NCBI RefSeq assembly: GCF_900107275.1
Contig: NZ_FNPI01000009.1
Span: 117,956-181,955 of the forward strand
Length of the DNA stretch: 64,000 nt
Reading direction: 5' to 3'
From: Evansella caseinilytica
Lineage (GTDB): Bacteria > Bacillota > Bacilli > Bacillales > Salisediminibacteriaceae
This document shows positions 53,283 to 62,930 of this stretch, in pieces. Every line of letters starts with the position of its first letter. Position 1 is the stretch's first letter. The position numbers and the translations under genes are program-made. The notes under the pieces are model-generated. The model did no database searches and was not told the origin of the DNA. It worked only from the letters and a program-made list of their open reading frames with translations.

Positions 53283-54842
53283 TTACGAAAATTTGATGAT
53301 ATCGGACGGAGTGCATCCTTTCACACGCTTAAAAATTTGACTGAAGTACTGGGGATTATCGCCGAAGCCGAGGCGTTCCGCCAATTCAAATACTTTGATG
53401 TCCCCTTCCTGCTCAATAATTTCCACCGCCTTATCAATGCGCCGGTTGGTAACATAGGCGGAAAATTTCCAACCGGTTTCCTTTTTAAACAGCTTTCCTA
53501 AATAATCCGCATTCATATACAGCTGCTCGCTGGCAACCCATTGCAAGGACAGGTCCGGGGTTTCCAAACTCCCTTCCACAATGTCGATCATCTTCAAGAC
53601 AACAGTAGAATATTTCGTTTTTACCGCTCGGGAACTTGCCAGCCGGCAGTCTCGGAACACTTCTTCAAAGAACGCCCGAAATGCCTGAAGCGTTTCCATG
53701 TTTTCCATCTTCGCCATGTCCCTTAACCGTGCTTCACTTGAATAAAACACACTTTTTTTCACTACCGATAAATATAATTGCGAGAAGTACGATTTCGTCA
53801 GTGACGGTTTCATGTTCAACGCCGCCACTTGCTCAAAAATCGTTTGCAGTTCCCTTTCGATCTCCTTCTCTTTCCCGGCCTTCAATAATAAAATCAGCCG
53901 CTCACTGTCATATTTATACAATTCACTGTCATCATTCGCAAAAACGGTTCTGTTCACCGGCGTGATCAAACAGCCTTCGCCGGCATAAAAGCGCTGGTCC
54001 AGCATGGTAAGCACATCATGATAAAACGAATACATTTCCGCCGGCACAAATGCTTTACTCAAAACGATGGTTACTTCTTTCCCGTCTCCGCTTTCCCGGT
54101 ACAGTGACTGGATTTTTTCCAACGCACTGCACAGATGCTCTGCTCCTTCTTCTTCCTTCAGCAAAATAATATAATATTTTCCAACGACAGTCTCCGCACG
54201 GAAGGTTTTTCTTCCAATCACCGCCTGTGCTATTGTTTCGATGGCTTGCAGTTCACTGCCGGACAATTTCCCTTCAGGATAAAACAATAGTAACCGGTAA
54301 CATTCGTTTTCCCCTGAGAGCCCGATAAGGTGGCGCAGTTCCTGCCGCTTTTCTTCCGTCAACGCTCCGTTTGTCAGCGCTTCCTTAAAAAAATGCTCTC
54401 TTTCCTCCTGAAGCAGTTGATTTACTTTTTTCTCCACGTTTTTAAAGTAGAGCTCTTGTTCCTCCTGTTCCTCCAGCTCTTTGACGACTTCCCTTATAGC
54501 GGAAGAAATATTGTTTTCATTGCAGGGCTTGAGCAAATAATGCTTCACCCCGAAACGCATCGCTTTGCGAGCGTATTCAAATTCATTGTAACCCGACAAA
54601 AGAATCCATTTGATTTCAGGAAAAACGATTTTGCAATTTTCAATCAATTGAATGCCATCCATACCGGGCATCGTAATATCCGTTATCACAATATCCGGCA
54701 GCTCTTCAGCGATAAATTCCAGCGCTTCAATGCCATTTCTGGCCGTTCCCGATAACGCGACTCCTTGCGCCTCCCAATCTATGATGGCCGAAATTCCTTC
54801 CAATATCGTTCTCTCATCATCGACCAACAGCACCTTGTACAT
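53283..54842 (-). CDS. yesN: Response regulator YesN (receiver plus AraC domain)
   Basis: 519 residues from the ATG at 54842 (AAGGGGG 9 nt upstream). Receiver domain 1-120 (VLLVDDE, ITDITMPGMDG with the phospho-Asp, LLKP Lys), a long middle region, and a C-terminal AraC double helix-turn-helix (YLGKLFKKETGWKFSAYV, LAERLGFGDNPQYFSQIFKR). Overlaps yesM by 26 nt. Activates the rhamnogalacturonan genes when phosphorylated by YesM. Confidence 0.95.
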   Translation of the reverse strand: MYKVLLVDDERTILEGISAIIDWEAQGVALSGTARNGIEALEFIAEELPDIVITDITMPGMDGIQLIENCKIVFPEIKWILLSGYNEFEYARKAMRFGVKHYLLKPCNENNISSAIREVVKELEEQEEQELYFKNVEKKVNQLLQEEREHFFKEALTNGALTEEKRQELRHLIGLSGENECYRLLLFYPEGKLSGSELQAIETIAQAVIGRKTFRAETVVGKYYIILLKEEEGAEHLCSALEKIQSLYRESGDGKEVTIVLSKAFVPAEMYSFYHDVLTMLDQRFYAGEGCLITPVNRTVFANDDSELYKYDSERLILLLKAGKEKEIERELQTIFEQVAALNMKPSLTKSYFSQLYLSVVKKSVFYSSEARLRDMAKMENMETLQAFRAFFEEVFRDCRLASSRAVKTKYSTVVLKMIDIVEGSLETPDLSLQWVASEQLYMNADYLGKLFKKETGWKFSAYVTNRRIDKAVEIIEQEGDIKVFELAERLGFGDNPQYFSQIFKRVKGCTPSDIIKFS

Positions 54843-56610
54843 TGTCATTTCCCCCTTCATACGGTAAAGTAATCTGCACTTTTGTCCCTTTATTCCTTTC
54901 GCTCTCCACCCGGAGACCATATTGTTCACCAAACAATATTTTAACGCGCTCATGAATATTTTTTATTCCGATGCCCGTTCCTCTTGACTGATACTCTCCC
55001 TCCGTCAGCTTCCTTACAAAATTCCCCTCCATTCCCGGCCCGTCATCTGTCACCGTAATGACAAGCTGACTCCCCGCAGCTTTTCCGGTGACTGTGATTG
55101 TACACGTTCCTAATTTTTGCTGCAGGCCGTAATGAATCGCGTTTTCAACCAGCGGCTGTAAAATAAACTTCGGCACTTTGTTCGCGAGTATTTCCGGCGG
55201 GATGTCCACACTGAACGCTAACCTCTCCTCGAAACGATACGCTTGTATCGTGATATAATTGTTGACGATTCTCAGCTCTTCCTCCAGCGGGATCAACGCT
55301 TCCTTCATATTGATGGACGAGCGTAGGATATACCCTAACGACTCGGCCATACTAGATATTTGCCGGTGACCACCCACTTTTGCCGCCCAGTTGATCGACT
55401 CCAGCGTGTTATATAAAAAATGCGGGTTTACCTGCGCCTGCAACGTTTTAAACTCAGCATCCTTAATGACAAGTTGCTTTTTATAATTTTCCGATATCAG
55501 GTAATCAATTTGCTCCATCATTCGCTTGAAGTTATGGTGCATCTGTCCGGCTTCATCCAGAGAAAATGGCACATCCTCCGCATAATCGCCGAAATCCTTC
55601 AATTCTCCGCTTTGCACCTGCTCCATTTTTCTGTTCAAACTTTCAATCGGGCTGGTAACACCGCCGATGAACCGCATCGCGAGGAAGATAATAAAGAGAA
55701 ACATAACTGCGTAAATGATTGTTACCGCTCGCTTGGCGAAAGTAATCGCCTGAAAAAGACTGCTGTACGGAGTAATAATCATATATGTCCAATTTGTGTG
55801 ATTCGCCTTGCTGTAAGTTACAAAAAATCGTTCGCCGTCCGCTTTGACCAATTGATAACCGTTCATTTCTTCCATGCCTTCCTTGAAAAACTCCGCCGAT
55901 AAGGAAGCGCTTTCAGAATCCTGCGGATAAATTTGCTGATTGTCATCATTAAAAATGACTAGTTGGGCATTTTTATCATCGAGACTATTGGAGAAATTTG
56001 ATACAATCTCATCTAAACTGAAGCGAACGACGGCGGTGCCTAGCCGTTCCAAAGACAGCGTTGCATAAGAACGCACATCGCGCGCAACGATCATCGCCGC
56101 GTCCGCTTCAATCGGATAAACCCGCAGAAGTCCGCCTTGCTCAGTTACCGTCTGATCTTTGATGCTTTGCAGGCGCTCCTTGTCAAACAGGACAATCCGG
56201 TTGCCTGAGGCATATTCCTTGTCCTGCAAATCATATATCTGTAAAGAATCGACGTATTTATCCAATGCCCCTAAAACAAGTAACCGCTTTCTTAAATCAT
56301 CGCCGATAACATAGCGCTCATACGCTGATTCGCTGTTCTTCAGCAGCGTTAAGTACGTATGAACATACATATCCGTCGCAACGGAATAGGAAAGCCGTTC
56401 CATATTTTTGATTTCATTTTCGATGGAGGTGGAAGAAATACTGAGTGATTGTGCCGATTGCCGATAGATTTCATCATTGTATACATGAAAGGCGTATTGG
56501 AGGATGGAAACTCCGCCGATGCTGAAGAGAACAAGAACAAAGGAGATTAATAGAAACATTTTGTATTTGATTCTTAAATTGGAATAGAAGGTGACGATCT
56601 TCTTTATCAA
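54817..56610 (-). CDS. yesM: Sensor histidine kinase YesM
   Basis: 597 residues from a TTG with GGAGGAG. Two membrane helices (about 17-37 and 287-310) enclose a large outer sensing domain, followed by HAMP, and a LytS/YesM-type kinase: the phospho-His in QVNPHFLYNTLESI (near 400), then N-box LVENAIHYGL and DDGPGM/GTGIGIKN. It senses pectin fragments or their transport and phosphorylates YesN. Separated from the lyase gene by a 714-nt gap with repeats. Confidence 0.95.
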   Translation of the reverse strand: MIKKIVTFYSNLRIKYKMFLLISFVLVLFSIGGVSILQYAFHVYNDEIYRQSAQSLSISSTSIENEIKNMERLSYSVATDMYVHTYLTLLKNSESAYERYVIGDDLRKRLLVLGALDKYVDSLQIYDLQDKEYASGNRIVLFDKERLQSIKDQTVTEQGGLLRVYPIEADAAMIVARDVRSYATLSLERLGTAVVRFSLDEIVSNFSNSLDDKNAQLVIFNDDNQQIYPQDSESASLSAEFFKEGMEEMNGYQLVKADGERFFVTYSKANHTNWTYMIITPYSSLFQAITFAKRAVTIIYAVMFLFIIFLAMRFIGGVTSPIESLNRKMEQVQSGELKDFGDYAEDVPFSLDEAGQMHHNFKRMMEQIDYLISENYKKQLVIKDAEFKTLQAQVNPHFLYNTLESINWAAKVGGHRQISSMAESLGYILRSSINMKEALIPLEEELRIVNNYITIQAYRFEERLAFSVDIPPEILANKVPKFILQPLVENAIHYGLQQKLGTCTITVTGKAAGSQLVITVTDDGPGMEGNFVRKLTEGEYQSRGTGIGIKNIHERVKILFGEQYGLRVESERNKGTKVQITLPYEGGNDNVQGAVGR

Positions 56611-57241
56611 TGAATCTCACTCCTCCGGATCGATCCCCAATCCCGATTTTTTGATGAAAGTTTCGTTCGCCCCACGTGGAATCGGACTCGGCACGCTTAT
56701 CCAGGAATTTGGTTTGGAGAACCTGTTCAAAAAGGCGACAGCTCCGCTCGATGCAACCCAATTCCGCCTAAATGCCGCTCACGTCCTTGCCTGACATGTT
56801 GACGGGAGGTAACTTTATTGTATCAAGCTGCATGCGCATTAGTAAATACGTTGACAAAAACAGCGGTCATTCCGTCATGGAAGAAGTAACAGATGCACAA
56901 AGCTGCCGGGCATGAAAAAAATGCTGCCCATGCATGGCAGACAAAGGAAATTTCTATCACTGTCGATTTGGCCGACGCTCATCCTGCATCTATTTTTTCA
57001 TGATGTTCCAATAGTATATTAATTAACATAAATGAAAATTAATTAACGAGTTAGTTATCTTCATGTATCAGTTTAAAGGATAAATCCCTTTTCTTTCGCG
57101 GGACTTTATACCTATTTCCTAATGAAAAACAACAAAATGATATCGGAGTGGTGTGAGAAAAAGAAAAACATGTCTTTCCTCCAAGGAGCGATTTTCCGTT
57201 TTTCCGCGGCAACTCTGATTTTTGTATCAGCCCCCTCAAAC
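56611..57241. other. Intergenic region with a family B fragment at 56724-56791
   Basis: TGTTCAAAAAGGCGACAGC, CAACCCAATTCCGCCTAAAT and GCTCACGTCCTTGCC match family B. The rest (56800-57241) has no recognised gene; TTAATTAAC repeats occur near 57015 and 57040. It is the leader of yesM on the minus strand. Confidence 0.55.
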
Positions 57242-57286
57242 AAAAACAGCTTATGGGCAAAACAAGTTCTCCCACAAGCTGTTTTC
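57242..57286 (-). terminator. Rho-independent terminator of the lyase gene
   Basis: On the minus strand AAAACAGCTTGTGGG and CCCATAAGCTGTTTTTG pair around 13 nt, about 40 nt after the stop. Confidence 0.85.
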
Positions 57287-57324
57287 AATTATTTTGCCAA
57301 TCAATGCCTCACCGTATTTTTCGA

Positions 57325-60300
57325 TTAACGCTTCACCATCACCGTGTCTTTTCCGATCAGCATCGTTCCTGTTGTGGAATAGCCGGTAATCGTCAGCTCG
57401 ATATCGCCATTGTGATGATCCAATGCATCGATGACCGCCTGACGATGGAGTTTCACAGTCAGCTGATTTCCTTTTTGTTTGTTTTTAGAAACGTCAGCAA
57501 AAACTGTGGTACCGTTGACATTCACTTTTACCGTTGGAGCATCGACAGTGACTCCGGCTGGCACATTCAGTTTGACCGTAAATGCATTTTTGCCGCCGGA
57601 TGACTTCAAATGCAGTGTTTTCGGCGTTACCCACACATCCACGGGAACGACTTCTCCGGAATGGATGTACGGTACAGGCGGTGCCTCCATCCCGTGTCCA
57701 AGGAAAAATCCTGTATGAGGCGGTTGATTATACGCAACATTTTGCCAGGCGATGCTTAATCGGTATACAGGATCATGCATCAGCGTATAAATGCGATGCT
57801 CAGTAACATCGGTGGTTGTATAGATCCGCAATTCCGTACTGTCCGCAGTCGGCCAGATAACTTCTTCTCGCCAGTCCCCGAACAAATCCGCTTGCAGCGA
57901 AGGATTTCCTTTCGTCCAATTGTTGGAACGAGTTCCTTCTGGTACAAAAATCGTTTCCAACTGCTCTGTTTCCCAATTCCACTTGTCGATTTTGCCGACA
58001 CCGTGCGGATCAGTGGAAGGATCAAAGCTATGATCGAGCAATTCCCGCAGCAAATCCCCGGTCCACCAAACGGCATGGTTAATCGACCTCGGCGTTGTAT
58101 TCGTAATCCGTTCTCCTTCTACGGTATACAGGCCGCTTCCGCCGGAGCTGCCGTCCCAACTGGCTGAAGCCCACAATTCTGTGCCAGCATACCTTGGGTC
58201 GATATCAGCGGCCAGACCTCGTCCAACATCCGTGCCGGTGCGAACCCCCCATAACAATTCTCCCGTCTCGGCATCCCGGATGCCAAATCCTACCGGCGAG
58301 CCTGCGCTTTCATGCACCTGATAAATTTCCATCCCCGGACGGTTTGGATTTAAGTTGCTGACATGATTGGCATCCCCGTGTCCCCAGCCTGTCGTATAGA
58401 GACCGGTGCCGTCATGGTCCACCACCATCGCACCGTAAATGATCTCGTCTTTGCCGTCTCCATCCACATCGGCAACGGCTAGGCTGTGGTTTCCTTGCCC
58501 GGCATAGCCGCCATTTCCGGGATCATTGCTGTCGAAAACCCATTCCTGCGTCAACTCACCGTCCCGCCAGTTATAGGCGGCAAGCACCGTTCTTGTGTAA
58601 TATCCTCTTGCCATCACAATGCTCGGCCGCTCCCCGTCAAGGTAGGCAACTCCGGCAAGAAAGCGGTCAACCCGGTTGCCGTAGCCGTCCCCCCAATCGC
58701 TGACATTGCCGCGGGGTGGATAGTAATCGGTCGTAGTCAATGCTTTTCCTGTTTCTCCGTCAAAAACAGTTAAAAACTCCGGACCTTCCAAAATATAACC
58801 GGCGCTGTTGCGGTAATCGGCATCAGGATCGCCGATAACACGTCCCTCGCCGTCGATCGTTCCGTCTGCCGTTTTAAACACCACCTCCGCTTTGCCGTTG
58901 CCGTCAAAATCATAGACAAGAAACTGTGTATAATGAGCCCCCGCCCGAATGTTTCTCCCCAGATCAATCCGCCACAGCTTCGTCCCATCCAGCTTATAGG
59001 CATCAATATACACATTGCCTGTATACCCAGACTGAGAATTATCCTTTGAATTGGAAGGATCCCATTTAAGAATGATTTCGTAATTGCCGTCACCGGTTAA
59101 GTCCCCTACACTGGCATCATTGGCGGAGTATGTGTACGCGACACCATCCGGGGTGACTCCGCCTTCCGGTTTGTTCAGCGGTATGCTTAAATATTGCTCC
59201 GACCATACGTGAAATTCCTCTGTTTTTGCCTGATTGGCAACGTTTAGCGCGCGAATGTGATAAACAGCATCCTCCGTGCCGTCCGGATCTAGAAAATTGG
59301 TGCTCGTTTTAATCGGCTCAGCGTTAATTTTTACACCATCGCGGTATATATCGAAGGCGACGCTCTCGGGATCCGTGCCGAGCATTCGCCAGCCGAGGTA
59401 AACACCGTCAGCCACGTTTACAGCCACCGGACTCCGTGTCAACGCTTCCATTTGCCTGATATTTACCTTTGTAACCGGCGATTGAAAGGCGGACGATTTT
59501 TCCGATAATCCGCCTACATTCACCGCAGCCACCTTATAGTAAAAAGGAATATTTGTCAGTACATCATCATCTGTAAAGGAAGTATCCTCCGTTACTCCGA
59601 CCAGCTCATACGACCGATGCTCATACTTCGCACGGTAAACATAATACTTCACCGCGCCGTCCACCGCCTTCCACTGAAGCTCTACCCGATCCGCCGCCGC
59701 TTTCACGAGACGAAGCCCCGTCGGCGGTTCAGCAGGAGCAACTGCTTCATCCACCATCTGGACGGTTACTTCGCTGCTTTTGGCCGATTCAATCTTCGCC
59801 TCGCTGATTTGCGTTACTGCATACATATAGGTCAAACCAAGCTCTGCCGTGTCGTCCGTAAAACGGGGTTCCTTTGTGTTTCCGATTTGCTGAAACTCAC
59901 CATCTTCCTTCCGGTACACATTGTAGCTCGTTGCTCCTTCCACCTCCTGCCAGCTTAAGGTGACGGAAGAATCCGGGTACACTGTTTTCTCCACTACCTG
60001 CAGTTCTTCCGGTGCCGACAGCGGCACGATTTCCAGCCCGTTGATGCGGCCGTCATTCGTTAACCTGACATCCATTTGACCATCCTCCACTGTAACAATA
60101 TCGGTAAATTCGGCGAACTGACCTGCACTTGAACTAATGCTTCCTTTCTCGTCCCCGTTAATGGTGATGCCTGTCCGGTTAAATGCAATCGTATCCCCGG
60201 CAATGATTTTAAGATGGTAATCCCCATTCGGCACATCTACATAAAAATGAAATCCGTTAGCCAAAATAAAATCCCGCCGGAGGTCATCCGGTCCGCCGCG

Positions 60301-60546
60301 ATCCCGTTCGGCAACCGATTCACTGATTCCGTATCCCCTTTCCGGTGTGTAAATCATCGTGTTTGTCACTTGATAATACCCGTCTTCCACCGGACTGGAG
60401 GCATTTCCGAAGTCAAAAAACAGCCTTGCCAACCTAGCGTTGTCTTCCGCTTCTGCCGCAACATTGCTCTTTGTCAGCGCACCTGCCGCGGTAAATAGCG
60501 GAAATAATATTGAGAAAATAATGAATATTGAAAAATTCTTTAACAT
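57325..60546 (-). CDS. Secreted rhamnogalacturonan lyase (PL11) with N-terminal binding and FN3 domains
   Basis: 1073 residues from the ATG at 60546 (AGGAGGG 8 nt upstream). Signal peptide about 1-25; a malectin-like/CBM domain (about 30-170, FDFGNASSPVEDGY); three fibronectin type III domains (about 175-430); the PL11 beta-propeller (about 440-950) with Ca-binding DLTGDGNYE, DFDGNGKAE and DVDGDGKDE loops; and a C-terminal beta domain (about 970-1073). It is longer than B. subtilis YesW (about 620 residues) because of the added domains. It cuts the rhamnogalacturonan I backbone by beta-elimination outside the cell. Own promoter, cre and terminator. Confidence 0.95.
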   Translation of the reverse strand: MLKNFSIFIIFSILFPLFTAAGALTKSNVAAEAEDNARLARLFFDFGNASSPVEDGYYQVTNTMIYTPERGYGISESVAERDRGGPDDLRRDFILANGFHFYVDVPNGDYHLKIIAGDTIAFNRTGITINGDEKGSISSSAGQFAEFTDIVTVEDGQMDVRLTNDGRINGLEIVPLSAPEELQVVEKTVYPDSSVTLSWQEVEGATSYNVYRKEDGEFQQIGNTKEPRFTDDTAELGLTYMYAVTQISEAKIESAKSSEVTVQMVDEAVAPAEPPTGLRLVKAAADRVELQWKAVDGAVKYYVYRAKYEHRSYELVGVTEDTSFTDDDVLTNIPFYYKVAAVNVGGLSEKSSAFQSPVTKVNIRQMEALTRSPVAVNVADGVYLGWRMLGTDPESVAFDIYRDGVKINAEPIKTSTNFLDPDGTEDAVYHIRALNVANQAKTEEFHVWSEQYLSIPLNKPEGGVTPDGVAYTYSANDASVGDLTGDGNYEIILKWDPSNSKDNSQSGYTGNVYIDAYKLDGTKLWRIDLGRNIRAGAHYTQFLVYDFDGNGKAEVVFKTADGTIDGEGRVIGDPDADYRNSAGYILEGPEFLTVFDGETGKALTTTDYYPPRGNVSDWGDGYGNRVDRFLAGVAYLDGERPSIVMARGYYTRTVLAAYNWRDGELTQEWVFDSNDPGNGGYAGQGNHSLAVADVDGDGKDEIIYGAMVVDHDGTGLYTTGWGHGDANHVSNLNPNRPGMEIYQVHESAGSPVGFGIRDAETGELLWGVRTGTDVGRGLAADIDPRYAGTELWASASWDGSSGGSGLYTVEGERITNTTPRSINHAVWWTGDLLRELLDHSFDPSTDPHGVGKIDKWNWETEQLETIFVPEGTRSNNWTKGNPSLQADLFGDWREEVIWPTADSTELRIYTTTDVTEHRIYTLMHDPVYRLSIAWQNVAYNQPPHTGFFLGHGMEAPPVPYIHSGEVVPVDVWVTPKTLHLKSSGGKNAFTVKLNVPAGVTVDAPTVKVNVNGTTVFADVSKNKQKGNQLTVKLHRQAVIDALDHHNGDIELTITGYSTTGTMLIGKDTVMVKR

Positions 60547-60670
60547 TCTTATCCCTCCTAGAAAAAATTGATTGCTTCGCCTGCCTTCACCGTTTTCCTT
60601 CCCTCCTTCCGGGAGATTCCCTTTGTTGGTGGACAATACTGACAGCGTTGTGCTCATGACTCACATAAAA

Positions 60671-60686
60671 AAGAAAGCGATTTCAA
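60671..60686. promoter_or_regulatory. cre site (CcpA) in the lyase leader
   Basis: On the minus strand TTGAAATCGCTTTCTT fits WTGNAANCGNWNNCWW at all fixed positions. It lies about 125 nt before the start codon, downstream of the proposed promoter, where CcpA could act as a roadblock. Confidence 0.75.
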
Positions 60687-60824
60687 AACGGTTGTTACAA
60701 ATGTAGAACAGGCTTGCAACATTCGTTTTTTGCGCCAAAACGTGGTTGCAAGAAAGGAAGCCGCCCGCTGCTGCGTCGCCTGTCGGGAACACAAATCCTT
60801 CATCGGCCAGTAGTTGTCCACTCG

Positions 60825-60896
60825 TTTACCGTGTTTACCACTTGTCAAGGAAACACTATGGTAAATCCATTATAAAAATATACTTGACATTAACAA
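60825..60896 (-). promoter_or_regulatory. Probable lyase promoter with nearby GTTTACC direct repeat
   Basis: TTGTTA (60896-60891) and TATAAT (60874-60869) on the minus strand are 16 bp apart. Two GTTTACC units (plus strand, 60825-60841) with a 9-bp period follow just downstream and may be an operator. This implies an untranslated leader of over 300 nt. Confidence 0.45.
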
Positions 60897-61353
60897 AACA
60901 GTAAAAATGTTAAAATTCTTTTCAAAAACAACAAAACGCCAATTTTAGTGAAAAATGAACAGTTTGTCCTGTGTCATACGATTTAGTAAAGTTCAACAGC
61001 GGCAGTCATTCGTTGGCGGAATCATTGGCGGTGGATTCATTTCCGAGTTGGACACGCGGGGTGGGGGCGGCCAACTATCTTTTCCACGTACAGGATCGCA
61101 AGTCTTGGCAAGACCGCTGGCTAAAACTATTTTTCTGAAAAAGGCCGGAATTCCATACGACAATCGGCAAGGAAACATCGGCTTGTACAACAAATTCTTT
61201 GCGGTAAACGTATCACATGGCGGCAATGAAAATATCCGCAGCCTGGTTGGAGCAAAATATTTCCTGATAATTGAAACAACCGCTATCGCAGCCTTGCGTA
61301 AAGATGTATGATAGATGTGGAAAGAACGCACTTGAAAATGGGAGGGGACACTT
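60897..61353. other. Intergenic region, 457 nt
   Basis: Overlapping open frames on both strands (118 codons plus, 140 codons minus) but neither has a ribosome site or recognisable domain. The last part is the leader of the lipoprotein gene (GGGAGGGG). Confidence 0.4.
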
Positions 61354-61962
61354 TTGATAAAATCTTGCATCCTTTTGCTGCTTCCCCTTCTTCTTTTCGG
61401 ATGTATCGACAGCACTTCACAACAGGATAACAGCCAATTAGATACAATGAAGGAAGAAGCGGAAGCACGTACGCTTCAGCAAGCGGAGGAAAACAGCTCG
61501 ATGATCAGCTATGACGACTATCAAGCCTTATTTAAGACTGCTGTCACTGATTTGACTATTGAAAACTTTCACTTAAGTGACAGCACAATCGGTTTTGATG
61601 TTACGAGCATTGATAAAGATTTAAGCTTCGGAACAAGAGAATGGCTCACGAAAGACGGGACCTACTATACAATGGAACCTGAGTCGACCCAGGAAACATT
61701 ATTTTTTGAAAATGAAGAGCAAAGCGTTTTATTGACGATTACACTGGCATATACAGGCAACTATATCGGTAACGATATGGTCTATTATAATATCACCTCG
61801 GGTTACGACATCAATGACCATTTAGCTGCCACGACAGATATCATTACCTTAAGCTATAAAAATTTGATTGTTACCATTTTACAAACTTCCTCTAAGACTG
61901 CCGACATGGATATCACTCAAAACGCAGCGAAAGAGCTGGTTGATTTTTTACAGAAGTATTAA
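61354..61962 (+). CDS. Predicted lipoprotein of unknown function
   Basis: 202 residues from a TTG start 8 nt after GGGAGGGG. Signal peptide with lipobox LLFGC (Cys near 17), a polar helical spacer, and a compact alpha/beta domain from about 50 on. No known domain. Converges with the DUF2000 gene (14-nt gap). Confidence 0.78.
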   Translation: MIKSCILLLLPLLLFGCIDSTSQQDNSQLDTMKEEAEARTLQQAEENSSMISYDDYQALFKTAVTDLTIENFHLSDSTIGFDVTSIDKDLSFGTREWLTKDGTYYTMEPESTQETLFFENEEQSVLLTITLAYTGNYIGNDMVYYNITSGYDINDHLAATTDIITLSYKNLIVTILQTSSKTADMDITQNAAKELVDFLQKY

Positions 61963-61975
61963 TAGGTTGATAGGA

Positions 61976-62389
61976 TTAGCGGAGAAGCGCCATGCTTCCG
62001 GTCAATCTATTGATTTTTTTCTTTTCGCCATACAAAGCAAGACCTAAATAAACAAGATCTGCGGCCGATGTGCTTGCTATTTTTTCTGTGTATTCCTGAT
62101 ACGTTTTTGTTGTTTGCGCCGCATGACTGAAGTCCACAACAAGTAACTCAGAAAATTCTCCGTTAACGATTTTATTTCTGATTTTTTTCATTTCATCATC
62201 ACTGCCTTTTAAGATTGGAATCGGCATTGTCGTTATTCCTAAATGAGTACACCCGCTTTCATCTTTTACATCGGGTCCGACGATGCCCTCCACTTCCTTC
62301 CCCAGAGTCAAAGCCAGAACTGCAGCAGTATTGGCAATCATCCCCGCCGGCAACTCTGCATCAACGATCATTACACATTTTTTCTCCAT
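61976..62389 (-). CDS. DUF2000 family protein
   Basis: 137 residues from the ATG at 62389 (GGAGG 5 nt upstream). KCVMIVDAELPAGMIANTAAVLALTLGK is the DUF2000 start (peptidyl-tRNA hydrolase-like fold), with a second conserved VVDFSHAAQTTKTY region. Cytoplasmic. Function not established. Confidence 0.88.
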   Translation of the reverse strand: MEKKCVMIVDAELPAGMIANTAAVLALTLGKEVEGIVGPDVKDESGCTHLGITTMPIPILKGSDDEMKKIRNKIVNGEFSELLVVDFSHAAQTTKTYQEYTEKIASTSAADLVYLGLALYGEKKKINRLTGSMALLR

Positions 62390-62518
62390 GATATCCTCCA
62401 TTTTTTTGAAAAAGTTTCGCAAGGTGGCTAACCACGGTTTTCCAGCCCCCAGTTGCTTTTGTACGCACGGCAATATCTGTATAAAACAGTCGAACATCTC
62501 CTGCCAAGCTGCGCCTGT

Positions 62519-62757
62519 TTACTTTAGCATGATAAAAAAACAGAGAGAAGGGCCAATTCCAGACGATTTTAAAGAACCAGTCGAAGGGAATGACAAGTAT
62601 TGTACTCCTGATACATAACCATTTTCCGTAGCGGCTTGCAAATATCCTACAGGGGCAGAAATGCCGGCCGATGGTGGTTCGAGTTGAAAGTCTTGGTCAA
62701 ATTGGCATCGTCTCTGCCGACTGAGTTTTTATCTCCAGTCAAGTATTCCATCTTATA
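62519..62757 (-). pseudogene. Possible C-terminal gene remnant
   Basis: A minus-strand frame reads LEPPSAGISAPVGYLQAAT, then ENGYVSGVQYLSFPSTGSLK and SSGIGPSLCFFIMLK before a stop at 62519, with ordinary protein composition but no start codon. The preceding segment in another frame reads GDKNSVGRDDANLT and seems to join it after one lost or gained base. This looks like the end of a decayed gene; the family is not recognised. Confidence 0.35.
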
Positions 62758-62930
62758 AAATCAGGGGCAACGAGCTGCCATTTTTTGCGCTGGCACTTAA
62801 CTTTTGTCCATTTATTGACAATCACAGCCAGCCACTGTAATTATATGGAATGTTGTTTTACACTCTAGTATGGGGAGACAATACAGTACACGAGAACGTG
62901 AAAAATAAAACTGCAGAAAGGAAGTGGCAT

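Noticed and set aside
60955..61415. Overlapping frames on both strands (118 and 140 codons)
   Set aside because: Neither has a recognisable domain or ribosome site; the minus frame runs into the real lipoprotein gene.
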